Below, one piece after another: positions 31,744-43,487 of a stretch of 64,000 nucleotides of DNA. The notes beneath the pieces were generated by a model that was not told the origin of the DNA, did not search any database, and saw only the letters and a program-made list of their open reading frames with translations. The DNA is from Alopecurus myosuroides (taxonomy: Eukaryota > Streptophyta > Magnoliopsida > Poales > Poaceae): the NCBI GenBank assembly GCA_028641055.1, contig CM054062.1:17975639-18039638 (forward strand). The letters are read 5' to 3'. Numbering within the stretch: position 1 is the stretch's first letter; every line of letters starts with the position of its first letter. A program made the translations under genes and the position numbers.

Positions 31744-34700
31744 TCAAGCCAAACTCCTTGAATCAATCACATTTAGCTCATTCCTCAAGAACATGAACCT
31801 TGCATCATCAAGTGGCTTCGTGAAAATATCCGCAAGATTGTCCTTGGTGGGCACATAACCGAGTGCAATGTCTCATCTCGCCACGTGATCACGGATGAAG
31901 TGGTGGCAAATATCAATGTGCTTCGTCCTTGTGTGTTGCACCGGATTGTATGCAATCTTGATAGCACTTTCATTGTCACATAGAAGAGGTACTTTATCCA
32001 AATGAACTCCATATTCCTTGAGAGTTTGCCTCATCCATAGAAATTGGGTGCATGCACTTGCGGCGGCAACATATTCCGCTTCGGCGGTGGAGAGAGAGAT
32101 GCAATTTTGTTTCTTCGAGGACCAACTTACAAGGGACCTACCAAGGAATTGGCAAGCCCCCGAAGTTGACTTCCTATCATCTTGATCACCCGCCCAATCG
32201 GAATCCGTATATCCATTGAGAGTAAATTGTGCCCCCTTTGGGTACCACAAACCAAATCTTGAGGTATGAACCAAATAACGAAAGATTCTATGAACCGCCA
32301 TTAGATGGCAATCCTTAGGAGCCGCTTGATACCTTGCACACACACCTACACTCAAAACGATATCGGGCCTAGATGCACAAAGATAGAGCAAAGAACCAAT
32401 CATAGAACGATAGAGCTTTTGGTCCACATCCTTACTCCCTTTTGGATTACGAGAGAGATGACACTTGACTTGCATAGGAGATGTCTTGATCTTAGCATCT
32501 TGGAAGTTAAACCTCTTGATCATATCTTGAGTATACTTGGCTTGAGAAATGAAGGTACCACGAGCCAATTGCTTGATCTCAAAGCCAAGAAGAATTTAAG
32601 CTCACCCATCATAGACATCTCGAACCTGTCAGTCATAAGCTTAGAGAACTCATTATTGAAAGCTTGGTTAGTTGAGCCAAAGATGATATCGTCCACATAG
32701 AGTTGGCATATGAAAAGCTCTCCCTTTACTCTCTTGGTGAAGAGAGTGGGGTCGATCTTCCCAACTTCGAAACCACGATCATCTAACAACTCCCTAAGGT
32801 GCTCATACCAAGCACGAGGTGCTTGTTTGAGACCATAGAGAGCCTTGTCAAGTTTGTAAACGTGGTTAGGAAAGTTGAGATTCTCGAACCCCGGAGGTTG
32901 CTTAACATATACCTCCTCTTTTAGTGGACCATTCAAGAAAGCACTTTTCACATCCATTTGTTGCAACTTGAAATTATGTGAGGAAGCATAAGCAAGGAGG
33001 ATACGGATGGACTCAAGGCGAGCCACGGGCGCATAGGTTTCATCAAAGTCAACGCCTTCAACTTGGGTGTAACCTTGAGCGACCAATCTTGCCTTGTTCC
33101 TAATGACAATGCCATTCTCATCTTGCTTGTTCTTGAATATCCACTTGGTGCCAATAACATTGTGGCAATCCTTGGGTTTCTCAACCAATCTCCAAACCTT
33201 GTTGCGCTCAAAGTTATTGAGCTCATCATGCATAGCTTCAACCCAATCGGAGTCCTCAAGAGCTTCATACACTTTCTTAGGCTCCACCATAGAGATATGA
33301 GCTTGATGCTCACAAAAATGAGCCAATTGCCTTCTAGTGGATCTTCTAGCTTGAACATCCTCCAAGACCTTGTTATCTTGGGCATCAATTTGCTTCAAAG
33401 CTCTTCTTATCCTTTTGATGCGACGGGCTTCGATCTCCTCATTATTGCGAGGAGGGATCACTTGATCATCTTGATCATTTGGGTCCCCATCTTGACCAAC
33501 ATGGCCTTGATCATCAACATTGTCATCAACAATATCTTCAACACTAGCTTCAACTTGAGAAGAGGATGACGAGGAAGAATGATCTTGGCCTTGATCTTGA
33601 CTCGCATTAGTGAGAGGAGTGGGTACGACTTGCGGAGTCACTTGATCAATGAGAGGAGGGTCTTGAATATGTTCTCGGTTAGGTGTAGTAGGTGGCTCCT
33701 TGGCTTGATCTTCAAATGTAGAGGAGGGCTCCACTTGGGTAGAGCATAGTCCTTCTCGAGTCGCCATAAGGTGTCCCTCGATGGGGCGGAAGAATCCCAC
33801 ACCCATCCTTCCTATGGCTTCTTGAGGCATTTCAACATCTACATTTGAAACATGAAATTGCGCCACTTGGGAGCCGTCATTTTCCTCGAACACCACACTA
33901 CAAGATTCTATGACAATCCGTGAGGCTTTGTCATAGACTCTATAAGTGTGGGATTCGGCACCGTAACCAACAAAAATACCCTCAATAGTTTTGGATTGAA
34001 ATTTCGACAACCTAATACCCTTGATCAAATAAAAGCACTTACAACCGAATACACGGAAGTAGGATACGTTGGGCTTGTTGCCGGTGAGGATCTCATATGG
34101 GGTCTTGCTCAAGCCTTTGCGGATGTAGAGGCGGTTGGAGGAGTGGCATGCGGTGGATACGGCCTCGGCCCATAAATATTGGGGAGAAGAGTACTCCGCC
34201 AACATGGTCCTTGCCATATCCAAGAGAGTGCGATTCTTCCTTTCGGCAACACCATTTTGTTGAGGAGTGTAAGTGGCGGAGTATTGGTGACGAATGCCTT
34301 CTTCACTAAGAAATTCATTCAATGTATAGTTCTTGAACTCCGACCCATTATCACTCCTAATAGCCATGATTTGCACATTGTGTTGACGTTGCACTTCGTT
34401 GGAGAAGTCGATGATGGTTTGTTGAGTCTCACTCTTGCACTTGAAGAAATAAACCCAAGTGTATCTTGAATAATCATCGACAATCACCAAGCAATACTTC
34501 TTGCCGCCAAGACTTGCCTCGGGCACGGCACCAAAGAGATCAACATGAAGAAGCTCCAAGATCCTCTTTGATGAGATAATAGTCTTGGCCTTGTGCACAA
34601 TGTCATGCATCTTCCCCTCAACACATGACCTACAAACGCGATCCTTTGCAAAGGAAACATTTTCTTTTAGTCCAACAATAAGGCCACTTTTGTGAAGACT

Positions 34701-35167
34701 TTGCAAAGTTCTCATGTTGACATGGGATAGGCGACGATGCCACAACCATCCCAAGTCCGCCTTCCCGAAAAGACACATTGCTTGAGTGTTGGTTGACTTC
34801 GAAAAGTCCACCACATACAACTCATTTTCAACATGTCCCACGTGAACGACGTCAAGAGTCTTGCTCTCAAAAGGACCACAATATCACCATCAAAGAAGAC
34901 GGAAAGACCCATCTTACTAAGAGAACGGACGGAAAGTAAATTGTAACCAAGGGATTCGACAAGCATGACGTTCACGATAGTGATATCGGGAGCCACCACA
35001 ACCTTGCCAAATCCGGATACCTTAGACTTGGACGAGTCCCCATAGGTGACGGTTGCTTGGATATCATTTGGTTGCAACTCCGTCACAAGTTCTTTGCTTC
35101 CGGTCATATGATTAGTGCATCCACTATCAAGAATCCATTTAGTCCCACCGGAAGCATAGTCCTGCAA
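31744..35167 (-). pseudogene. Copia copy 2 pol, broken by two frameshifts and one nonsense codon
   Basis: Same domains as copy 1: protease DSGCTNHM, integrase, RT with YVDDIIFGS, RNase H. Relative to copy 1 it has lost one T near 34865 (early pol, after VVLL) and one A near 32590 (RT, after GELKFFL). It also has TGA at 31873-31875 in place of a Gly codon near the RNase H end. It retains the Tyr codon that is a stop in copy 1. It cannot make full-length pol as written. Confidence 0.9.
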
Positions 35168-35171
35168 GAGA

Positions 35172-37689
35172 TCATTGACTAGAGTTAGGACCCGAGTTGG
35201 GTCCCTTCATGTTAGCAACAAGGGTCTTTGGAACCCATATAGTGTAGTCAATAAAACCCTCAATAGGACCAACATATTTAGCTTGCACAACACCATAATA
35301 ATCAACATATAAGAAATGGTGTGGGTTGTTAGTTCCCGCGGAGGAGCTACGAGTAGTGTTGTCCCTCATGACAATACCACCCGAAGCACCATGTTTGTTC
35401 TTCTTCTTGTTCTTCTTCTTCTTGTTCCTTTTCTTGGCTACATAGCCAAGACCTTGCTTGCCCACTTGTTGCCTTGGAGCACTCACTTGTGGTCTAGAAA
35501 TGACCGCATTAGTGCTTGAGGCAACCACTTGTGGGGTGGCAAGCACCACCTTTTCAACTTGAGTGCTTTTGCCCTTGAGCCTTGCAAGTTCATCCTTCAA
35601 CCTAGCATTTTCTTCAATAATATTTGCATGATCACAAGAAGAAGTAGAAGTGCTAGGATGGTTAGCTTGAGTAAGTTGAGTTTGAAGTTGTTCATGCAAC
35701 TCTTTGAGGGATGAGTGTTGGCTTTCCAAAGCTTTGTGAGCAATGGTTAGCTTTTCAAACTCCTCGGTTAGTTTACCATGACCAACCCCAAACTCTACTT
35801 TATCCTTTTTAGCCTTTTTATATTTAGCAATAGCAAGATCACGTTCCTTAATGATTTTAGAGACAAGTTCGTTATGAGTGGTTTCAATAGTTTCAAGTTC
35901 ATCCTCTAGAGAAACTCTACCATCATGCTCTTCTCAAGAGTCATTGAGAGAGATGCAATTTCATCCGCATCCCTTCTCTCAATCTCACCTTTCTTCTCAA
36001 GGGCCTCTTGGGCCTCTCCCAATTGCCTCATGAGATGCTCAAAGTACTTCTTGGTCTCCCCTTGCATGTTAGACATAAAACGGTCCAAGGAGGCTCTTTC
36101 CTCTTCTTCTCTAAGACAAGCAATATGTTCTAGTTCACTAGGGGTCTTAGAGTTAGGAGAAGATGATACCTCCGTGGCCTTAGCCATGAAGCACTTGGCA
36201 TCGCGTTGAGGAAGATTTTCATTGGGAGATTCAAAGAGGGATGACGAAGATGGAGTGGAAGCAATAGCTAGAGCGGCCACTTCACTTGTTGTTTCTTCTT
36301 CTTCATCACTCCCGGAATCATACTCCTCTTGAGTCAAGAGCACAAACTTGGTAGGAGTCTTCTTGTTGAAAGGTTTCTTCTTGAAATGAGGTTTCTTGTA
36401 TTCAACCTTGGACTTGTCCTTGCGGATGAGCTTGCCACTATGGTTTTCTCTATTCTCATATGGGCATTCCGCAATGAAGTGGTACTTGTCTTGGCAATTG
36501 AAGCAAGATCTCACTTTTTGAGCCCCATCATTACCATAACGAGACTTGGTCTTCTCCTCAACAAACTTCTTGCCTTTAGGGGGATTGTTCCAAAACTTTT
36601 GCACGGTGAGAGCTATTAGATCCTTTAGAACGGGATCATATTCTTGTTCCTTCAATGGAGGCAATGCTTCTTCACCATCTTCATCATTCTCAACTTCTCT
36701 TGTCAACACCTTGGCCTTCAAAGCAACGGAAGCTCCTTGATGCATTCCAATGGCCCTAGCACGGTTGTCAAGAGCATTCTTGGTTTGCACTTTGTAGGAG
36801 CTCAACTCTTGCATGACTTGGGTAGAGGTCATGGTGGAGAAATCATGTCTCCCTTGAATGCTCTTCATATCCGTGCCCTCGAAAGGCATCACGGCAATTA
36901 TGAACTTCCTCTTGATCCAAGCATCATCAATATGTGTTGCACCCGCATTAGAGAAGGCGGTGGCAAGAGACTTGAGCCTCCGATACATGTCAACGTGATC
37001 TTCTCCATCACGCATGAAGAATCCTTTGGCCTCATTGGTCAAGGTGTCATAGCGATTTCTTTGCATGCTTTCATTCCCAACAAACATGACGACAAGGGCA
37101 TCCCATGTCTCTTTGGCGGTGGAGAAGTGTTGAAGATGCGGCATGTGATTGGGGCCCACGGCTTGATGAAGGATGGACAAAGCGGTGTAATTGAGTTGGC
37201 AATCTACAACCTCTCTTCTTGTGAGATTCTTGGGATCATATGGCTTGTATCCATCACGAGTGATTCTCCAAAGATCTATACAAGAAGAGTTCAAGTGAGT
37301 CTCCATGTAGTATTGCCATTCACGAAAAGAATATGCATCAATTTTAGGTGGATCTCCCCTAGGAATTATATGAGGAAAAGGGATGGGAGGATCGGGAGAA
37401 TATGGCCTTCAACGGCATGATATCCTTCCTTTCCACTCACACCCTTCTTAGCGGATTGTTCGGCGGAAGCAGTTTTAGGTGGTTCACCATCAACCCCAAT
37501 CTTGGCACCCTCCGTTTCCGGAGGGGATGAGTCGACCACCTCCGGTTCCTTGGCTTTGAGGAGTGTTGTCATGAGTAGACGCAACTCCTCAAATTTAGTG
37601 TCTATGGATGAGGACAATGATTCTCTCAAAGCATTGAGATCATTCATGGACACATTTCCTTCGGACGGAGCGTCATCCTCATCACCCAT
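35172..37689 (-). pseudogene. Copia copy 2 gag, broken by two 1-nt deletions
   Basis: It aligns with the copy 1 gag throughout, including the zinc knuckle CFNCQDKYHFIAEC and the Lys-rich tail. One nucleotide is missing near 37400 (after the Pro-rich PDPPIPF region) and one near 35930 (within the coiled coil). It starts MGDEDDAPSEGN and ends at the same TGA as copy 1. Confidence 0.9.
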
Positions 37690-37744
37690 ACTTAAACTCT
37701 TAGGCGGTTAAGCCCGATAGAAGAGCCGAGGCTCTGATACCAAT

Positions 37745-39167
37745 TGAAAGTATAGTATGGGCACCTAGAGGGGGGGGTGAATAGGTGCTACGGCAAATTT
37801 TAATTTTTCTCAAATTTAGGCTTGACAAGAAAGGTAAATTCTCTAGATAGTGCAACTAGTGATGAATTTACCTATATGACAAGACAAGCAATCAATGCAA
37901 CAAGTACAAGTAAGTAAAGAGAGGGAGGAACGAGGTAACCGATGGAAGCACACGGAGACACGATGTATTTCCGAGTTCCTCCTTTTTAGGGGAGTACGTC
38001 TCGTTGGAGGGGTGTGAGCTCGCCACAAAGGCCTACTCAACGCCACTAAGGCTTCACCCTATTCTCCGATGAACTGCGCCACAAAGGCCTAGTTCACCTT
38101 CCACTATAGAACCCCTTTGAGGCGGGGATCAAATCCTTTACAAACACCTTGGGGCACACACCCACAACTTAATTGGGGGCTCCCAACAACTCTTGAATCA
38201 CCAACTAGAAACAAGATGCCTAGGTTCTCCACAAGAGGAAACCCTAGGCAAGATCCCTCGAGCTAGAGAGGGGGAAATGAAGAACGGGTCGGTGAAGATG
38301 TAGATCGGGGCCTTCTCCTTCAATCCTCCAAAGATCTTCAAGATTGGGTGGAGGGATTGGGAGTTATGAGGGATTTGGTGAGTTCTTAAATGCTCATCAA
38401 TGCTAAGGGGAAGAACTAGATCTTGAGGAAGAAGAGGAGGGCTATTTATAGTCCCTCCTCACAACTAGTCGTTGTGCAGGAAAAAAGGTACCGGAATATC
38501 CGGTCCAAGTTTGGACCGGAATATCCGGTTAGTTTGCTCCACGCTGAACTGCAGTGCTGGACCGGATTATCCGGTTGATCTGAAATAATCCGGTACAAAT
38601 AATCCGGTAGATGCCAGTACGCAAATCTTCTAGTCCTTAGCCATTTTTCCACTTCCTCAACTGCAACCGGAATATCCGGTAGATATGAAATATCCGGTAC
38701 AAATAATCCGGTTGACTCCAGTAGCTCAAAACTTCCAGTCCTTAGCAGTTTTTCGCAGCAACCGGAATATCCGGTCCGGGATGAATAATCCGGTCCAAAT
38801 AATCCGGTTGACTCCAGTAGCTCAAAACTTCAGTCCTTAGCAATTTTCCGCAGCAACCGGAATATCCGGTCCAGGATGAAATATCCGGTCCGAATAATCC
38901 GGTTGATTCCAGTATGCAAAATTCTCAGTCCTTAGCCATTTTTGAGCTCCTTTCTCAGCAACCGGAATATCCGGTCCAGGATGAATAATCCGGTCCGAAT
39001 AATCCGGTTGAGTTCTGTCCCAAAAACCTCAGGCCAAACTTCACCGACTTTTCAGTGCTCGATGCCGATGTTAAGTATAACACCTGCACACTAAACACCT
39101 CGATAAATAATGTACTTAGTATTGTTAACTAACACACAAAACACTGGGAAAACGAAATGCACTTTCA
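37745..39167 (-). repeat. Copia LTR3 (5' LTR of copy 2)
   Basis: 1,423 bp and almost identical to LTR2, with one private substitution near 38076 by eye. Its right border is followed directly by GTTTC, the second copy of the target duplication. Confidence 0.93.
38490..39008 (-). repeat. motif array in U3 of LTR3
   Basis: Same array as in LTR1; all full motifs appear unaltered by eye. Confidence 0.85.
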
Positions 39168-39456
39168 GTTTCCGAGTCTAAACTGATTGGTTACACCCAG
39201 TTACTCGGCATGATGATTCATATTGCTATTTGAGCCATTTCAAACACTAAGGACAGTTAAAACATATAAGCCAGAGAACTTAGAAGATAAAGGAATAATA
39301 AAATCCGAAAAACTTGCAAAGAATTTTATAATTAAGACTGCAAAAGGCGGAGTTTTCATTAACACAAATAGAAAGCATTACAATTCGAATTACATTATAA
39401 AAGTGCAGTAATGCTCCTATTGTCTATTTTTGCTATCCAGGTTTTAAGGAAACCCT
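39168..39456 (-). other. Tat-1 sequence right of the Copia block: 3' region of the antisense gene
   Basis: It starts with the second GTTTC copy. It is AT-rich and has no ORF. On the minus strand it follows the stop codon of the antisense gene and probably holds its 3' UTR. Confidence 0.5.
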
Positions 39457-42394
39457 TCAAGCATCCGATTCCTCCTCGCTGCTGTCGTCCTGGGGGGCTT
39501 CAGGAACTTCTTCCTCCGGGTAATTAATGGAGAGATTCACCATGGAAGCAACCTGGGTAGCGTGGCCTTTGATTGCATCAAAGATCGCATTTCGTTGGGC
39601 TTCCGTGTATCCTTGAGGGACACCGGTGGCCACGCGCCAGGATTTTGCACCAGGGTAGTGCATACGCATTAAGCCAAGTGCCATGCGTGCACCACCCCGT
39701 GCAGCGGAGCGAAGGAAGGATTCCCTGGACTCCGCCACCTCCATGATAGAACCCGGAAGTTTTTCAACTTCCGAGAACTCCCCAGTCTTGGAGGGAAGAA
39801 ACTTGTTGATCAGTTGCATGCAAGCAACCCTGATCGAAGTCCAGGTCTTTTCAAAAACTTGGATTCTTTCAATCCGAGAAAGATCTGCATTATCTCCTGT
39901 TTGGTAGCAAAAAACCAACCAAAAAGGTTAAGTACCAAAAAGGAAGAAAAAATACAAACTGAATGGTAAATGTATACTTAAACTTACCAACAAGTTTGTC
40001 GATCTCGGAAGTTTCCTCCTCACGCAGGCTCAGAGCAGCTTCCAGGCGTTCAATGGTGGCCCGGTCTTTCTCCGCTTGGGCGGAAGCCTAGGATTGAGAA
40101 ACCCCAAGTGCTAAGTTGCTGGCTTCCAGATTTTCTTGTGCTTTCACAAGATCCTTGTGAAGCTCAAAATTATCCTTGCGGAGATATTCGGCATTGCCAG
40201 AATCTTCAGCTGCTTGCTTAGCCTGAGCCAAAGCAGCTGAAAAGAAAGTAAAAATCCGAGTTAATAATATTCCCGGAAAAAGTACTTAGACGAATATCTG
40301 AATAGGAGATTTCAAAGGAAAATTAATTACCTGTTGCTTCCGACAATGCGAGCTGAGATGAGGCCAGCTCCGCCTCTCTCTCCTCAAGAATGGAAAGAAG
40401 ATTCCTAACTTCCTTGTTCTTGATCGAGAGCTTGTTGAAAACCGCCACGTTAATGGCTTCGGCAGTTTGCTAGAACACGGCAAGGAAAAGAATAGTTAGA
40501 AAGCATTAAGGTAAAAAGCATGCATTTTATTTAATGCTTGGGGGCTAGAGATACATACCTGGCTCATGCGTTGCAAACCTGCCAAGTTTTCAGTGAAGTC
40601 CTTTGCGTACTCCGCAAAGAGAGTTCCGGCCATATTTAGACCGTCATTGATGTGCTTGAAGTCCTTGTCGAACTTGGGAATTTCTTCGTCGAAAGACCGA
40701 GAAGATTTTCCCGCATCCGGCGCCGCCCTTTCCCTCGTGTCAGATTCCGACACAATGGGATGGCTGGTCTCCAGTGGTTCGGTGGGGGGGTGGCAGTGCG
40801 CTCTTCCGCCATTGAGGACGATGAGTCCAGAGGAATGGCAGAAGAAGGATTGGCGCCTCGGCTGGACACGGCCTTGTGTCTTTTCAGCTTCTTTGGCTTC
40901 AGGCTGAAGGAGCTAGGCTAAAAAACCAGAAACCCGGAAAATGTCAACTTTCCGAAGACGAAAGAAAAACTTCGACAAGTAATAAAGTAACCCGGATGAA
41001 CTAACCTGGAAGTGGCGATGGGAACTCCGTCAAGGTTGATAACTTCCTCAGAGGAAGGAATCTTCTTCCGCTTACGCCCACCTGCGCCAGCGGTGCGAAG
41101 CGCGTCCAGCTCAGCCTCGGAGGTCAACTCCGAGTCTGGAAGTTCATTAATCTATTAAAAAGAAAAATCAGAGTTATGAGCGAGAAAATCCGAGAAAACA
41201 TGATAAAGTTCTACCCAAATGACGGAAACATACCTTGGGAGCCGGATTGTCGGCCGTATACATTGGCCGACTCGCTTCGTATTGGTCGCGTGATGCGACC
41301 AACTGATTGATACGCCGTCGGAGCTCCTTTGCGGGCCAATCTTTGGTGGTTGTCCGCATTGGGTCCTTGGCTCCCGTGTAGTCGCAGAGAAGGCGACCAC
41401 CGTGGTTGGCCAACGGCTGAATCCTTCTATTCAACCAGCAAAAGACCGTGTCCATGCCGGTCAAAGGTGGAGTGGAGGAGGTGAGATTAGCGATGCGCCG
41501 CTTGATCCTTAGAAGGTCAGGCGGCAGAACCTGGACGGCTTCCGTTCCCCAGTTGTCTTGGGGAACAGCCGCAGAGTTCGAGAAAGGAGGAACCACGATA
41601 GCCTTTGTCGGAAAAGGCACATCGGGGTGGTAAAAGAAGGAACCCGTCCAAAATTTGACGGATTCCGACGTCTTGATCTTGGGGAACCAATCTTCTCTGA
41701 ATCTCCGAAGAGTAAAAGAGATGGTTCCGCAAGTTGGGAGTGCGCCCTCCGAAGAGTTCCGCTTAACCCCGAAACAATACGTCCAAAAGTCTAACCTAGG
41801 TTCTAAGCCTAAGTATCCCTCAAACAAAGCCTGGAAGCCGGCCATGTAAAGGATGGAATTGGGTGGAAGGTTATGGGGCTGGATGTTGTAATGGGAGAGA
41901 ATTTGGAGGAAGAAGGCGGAAGGTGGAAGGCCCATACCTCGAAGGAGATGGGAGGAGAGAAGAACTCTTTCGCCGTCTTTCAGCGTTGGTTCGTTCTCGT
42001 CCTCAGGAAGACGCCATTTCCCCTGAAGCACCAGGCCCTCCTTTTCCATGTTTGGAAGGAGAGCCGGTGGAATGCTGCAGGCAATCCAATTGCCTGCAGA
42101 TTCCGCCTCTTCATCCGCTCCGGCGGCGGCGGCGGAGGCTGCTTCCGCGGCGGCGAGCTCGTCACCGACGAGCTGGATCTTTTCCTCCGCCGTTTCAGGA
42201 GCAAACGGCGGGGAAGCTGCGGAGCTTGCACCCGCAACGTCCGCGGCGGCGGAAAGGTTTTCTCCGCCCGCCGCGGAGGCCGCGGTTTTCTCCGGCTCGT
42301 CGCCGGCGTGCTTGGGTGACCCCAACTGTGGATCCAGGTCGCCGATGAGGTTGTCGATGGCGGCGCGAGTGGGCGAGGACGGAGAGGATGCCAT
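39457..42394 (-). pseudogene. Tat-1 antisense spliced gene (PF04195-type 'putative gypsy type transposon' protein), six exons
   Basis: It runs opposite to gag-pol, between pol and the 3' LTR. The exons I infer are 41234-42394, 41006-41151, 40559-40912, 40331-40469, 39988-40236 and 39457-39896, all with GT-AG introns whose phases match. Exon 1 has an Ala-rich N-terminus then a region resembling PF04195 (MGLPPSAFFLQILSHYNIQ, ILYMAGFQALFEGYLG). Later exons encode a coiled coil (VRNLLSILEEREAEL) and an acidic end DDSSEEESDA. Exon 3 is one base off frame at a G7 run (about 40784-40790), and exon 5 has TAG at 40088-40090. Apart from these it would be about 829 residues. Extra ORFs in this position, sometimes antisense, are known in the Tat clade; their role is unknown. 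A TATA box lies upstream. Confidence 0.75.
41234..42394 (-). CDS. exon 1 of the Tat-1 antisense gene, PF04195-like domain
   Basis: 387 codons from the ATG at 42392-42394, ending MYTADNPAPK before a GTATGT donor at 41233. Residues 1-100 are Ala/Glu-rich and probably disordered. From about residue 150 the order LPPSAFFLQIL, NSILYMAGFQALFEGYLG, LDFWTYCFGVKR and FREDWFP resembles the PF04195 pattern. The N-terminal GC-rich coding sequence contrasts with the AT-rich introns, as in a genuine grass gene. Confidence 0.7.
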
Positions 42395-42530
42395 TTCTGG
42401 GCGGCGCTTTGCGTTCCGGCGTGCTTTGAGGCTAGGTGCGCTCGGGGCAGTGCTTCGCTCGAGGAGCTCGTTCGCGTCAATGGCGTGGACAGTGAGGAGT
42501 GCGGAAGATTTTCGATGAGGACGAGGATGG

Positions 42531-42540
42531 CTATTTATAG
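42531..42540 (-). promoter_or_regulatory. TATA box of the Tat-1 antisense gene
   Basis: The minus strand reads CTATAAATAG about 140 nt upstream of the ATG at 42394 and within the element, not in an LTR. This is a strong plant TATA context and implies an internal antisense promoter. Confidence 0.65.
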
Positions 42541-42932
42541 CTAGAAATCCGTCAAGATACGTGCCAGCGGCTATTTGACCGTTGGATGTTTAACGCGTGT
42601 CGCTCGCCGGAAAATCCGGGAAATAAAACGACAGGGGAATAATGACTATCTCCTCGTTTCCCGTGAGAATCTGTCAGAGATACGTTGCAGGGTTTCCCGC
42701 GTGAAACCCAAACGCCCCTTGCATCAGCATGATTTAGGCACTGACGTAAGGAGTTCCTTTTCCGCGAAGGATCGTGAGAGAAAAGCCGGATTTTCAGGAT
42801 TCCGAGTTTCATGTTACCATCTCTTTCAAAAGAAGAATAAGAAGAATCAAGACTGCTGAATCAATATTTCTCGGACAAAGTATATTTGGCGAAAGACGGA
42901 GAATCAGAGTTTTAATCCTTCTTGGGGGCTAC
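42541..42932 (+). other. Tat-1 region between antisense promoter and 3' LTR, with polypurine tract
   Basis: No gene. It should contain upstream regulatory DNA of the antisense gene. The last bases before the 3' LTR read CTTGGGGGCTAC (42921-42932), the polypurine tract used by Tat elements. Confidence 0.6.
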
Positions 42933-43487
42933 TGTCGGATATATACCAAATAGGGGTATAGAAGATGGTAGATAAAGTGCCGGATTACCAGGGTGGCCTA
43001 AGTGGTAGTGGGCTCAAGTCCATTAGGCGGCCCAGTAACCCGACGCACAGAAGCTGGATTCTAGAAGAACCCGGATCACGGCCCAGGTGATCTGGCTTGG
43101 AGGAGAAGACGGATTCCTTGCTTTCCAAGTTACGAGTTACCGTAGTCCTCTAGGTTTCCTATTCTGTAAGCCCTAATCCGGCTATTATATAAAGCCGGAC
43201 GGGAGATAGATTAAACAAGGAACGAATAACAGAGAAGCTCTACGCCAACTCGCCGAGAAGCTCATCCTCGTCGAGTAGCTTAGATCTAAACCCTCACATT
43301 GTAACCCTATTTACGGGCTTTAGTCCCGATTAGTGAGAAGTGCAGGAGTAGGCACGTCGTACTGTCGCGACGTACCGAACCTGGGTAAATCCTGTGTTCT
43401 GTGTTCACTACGCGATCCCGTTACCCCACGTCTCTACCGTAGTCTCATGGCACCCCCGTCTATGAAAACTACTACGATGTCTCGACA
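42933..43487 (+). repeat. Tat-1 3' LTR
   Basis: 555 bp from TGTCGGATATATACC to CTCGACA. It differs from the 5' LTR by four substitutions and a 1-nt deletion by eye. It is followed by GTGTT, matching the left flank. Confidence 0.92.

Larger units (their letters stand above)
16899..39167 (-). mobile_element. tandem pair of SIRE-like Copia elements sharing a middle LTR (three LTRs, one target duplication)
   Basis: The order is LTR1 (16899-18324), internal 1 (18325-27325), LTR2 (27326-28748), internal 2 (28749-37744), LTR3 (37745-39167), all on the minus strand. The whole block is flanked by GTTTC (16894-16898 and 39168-39172), so it is a single insertion locus in Tat-1. Each internal region has gag, pol and an extra ORF after pol, typical of the SIRE lineage of Copia (Maximus-like in cereals; name from memory). 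Each unit is about 11.85 kb. The three LTRs differ at only a few positions. Copy 1 is nearly intact; copy 2 carries four frameshifts and a nonsense codon. Confidence 0.93.
11326..43487 (+). mobile_element. Tat-1: Tat-clade Gypsy LTR retrotransposon with nested Copia block
   Basis: A 556-bp 5' LTR (11326-11881) and a 555-bp 3' LTR (42933-43487) flank the element. Both outer borders carry GTGTT (11321-11325 and 43488-43492). Inside are a primer-binding site, gag-protease, a pol truncated after reverse transcriptase, an antisense spliced gene and a purine-rich tract at the 3' LTR. Removing the 22.3-kb Copia block leaves an element of about 9.9 kb. Aligned by eye, the two LTRs differ by 4 substitutions and one 1-nt indel, about 0.7%, so the insertion is recent but older than the Copia block. 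With RNase H and integrase missing, it could move only with help in trans. Confidence 0.9.
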
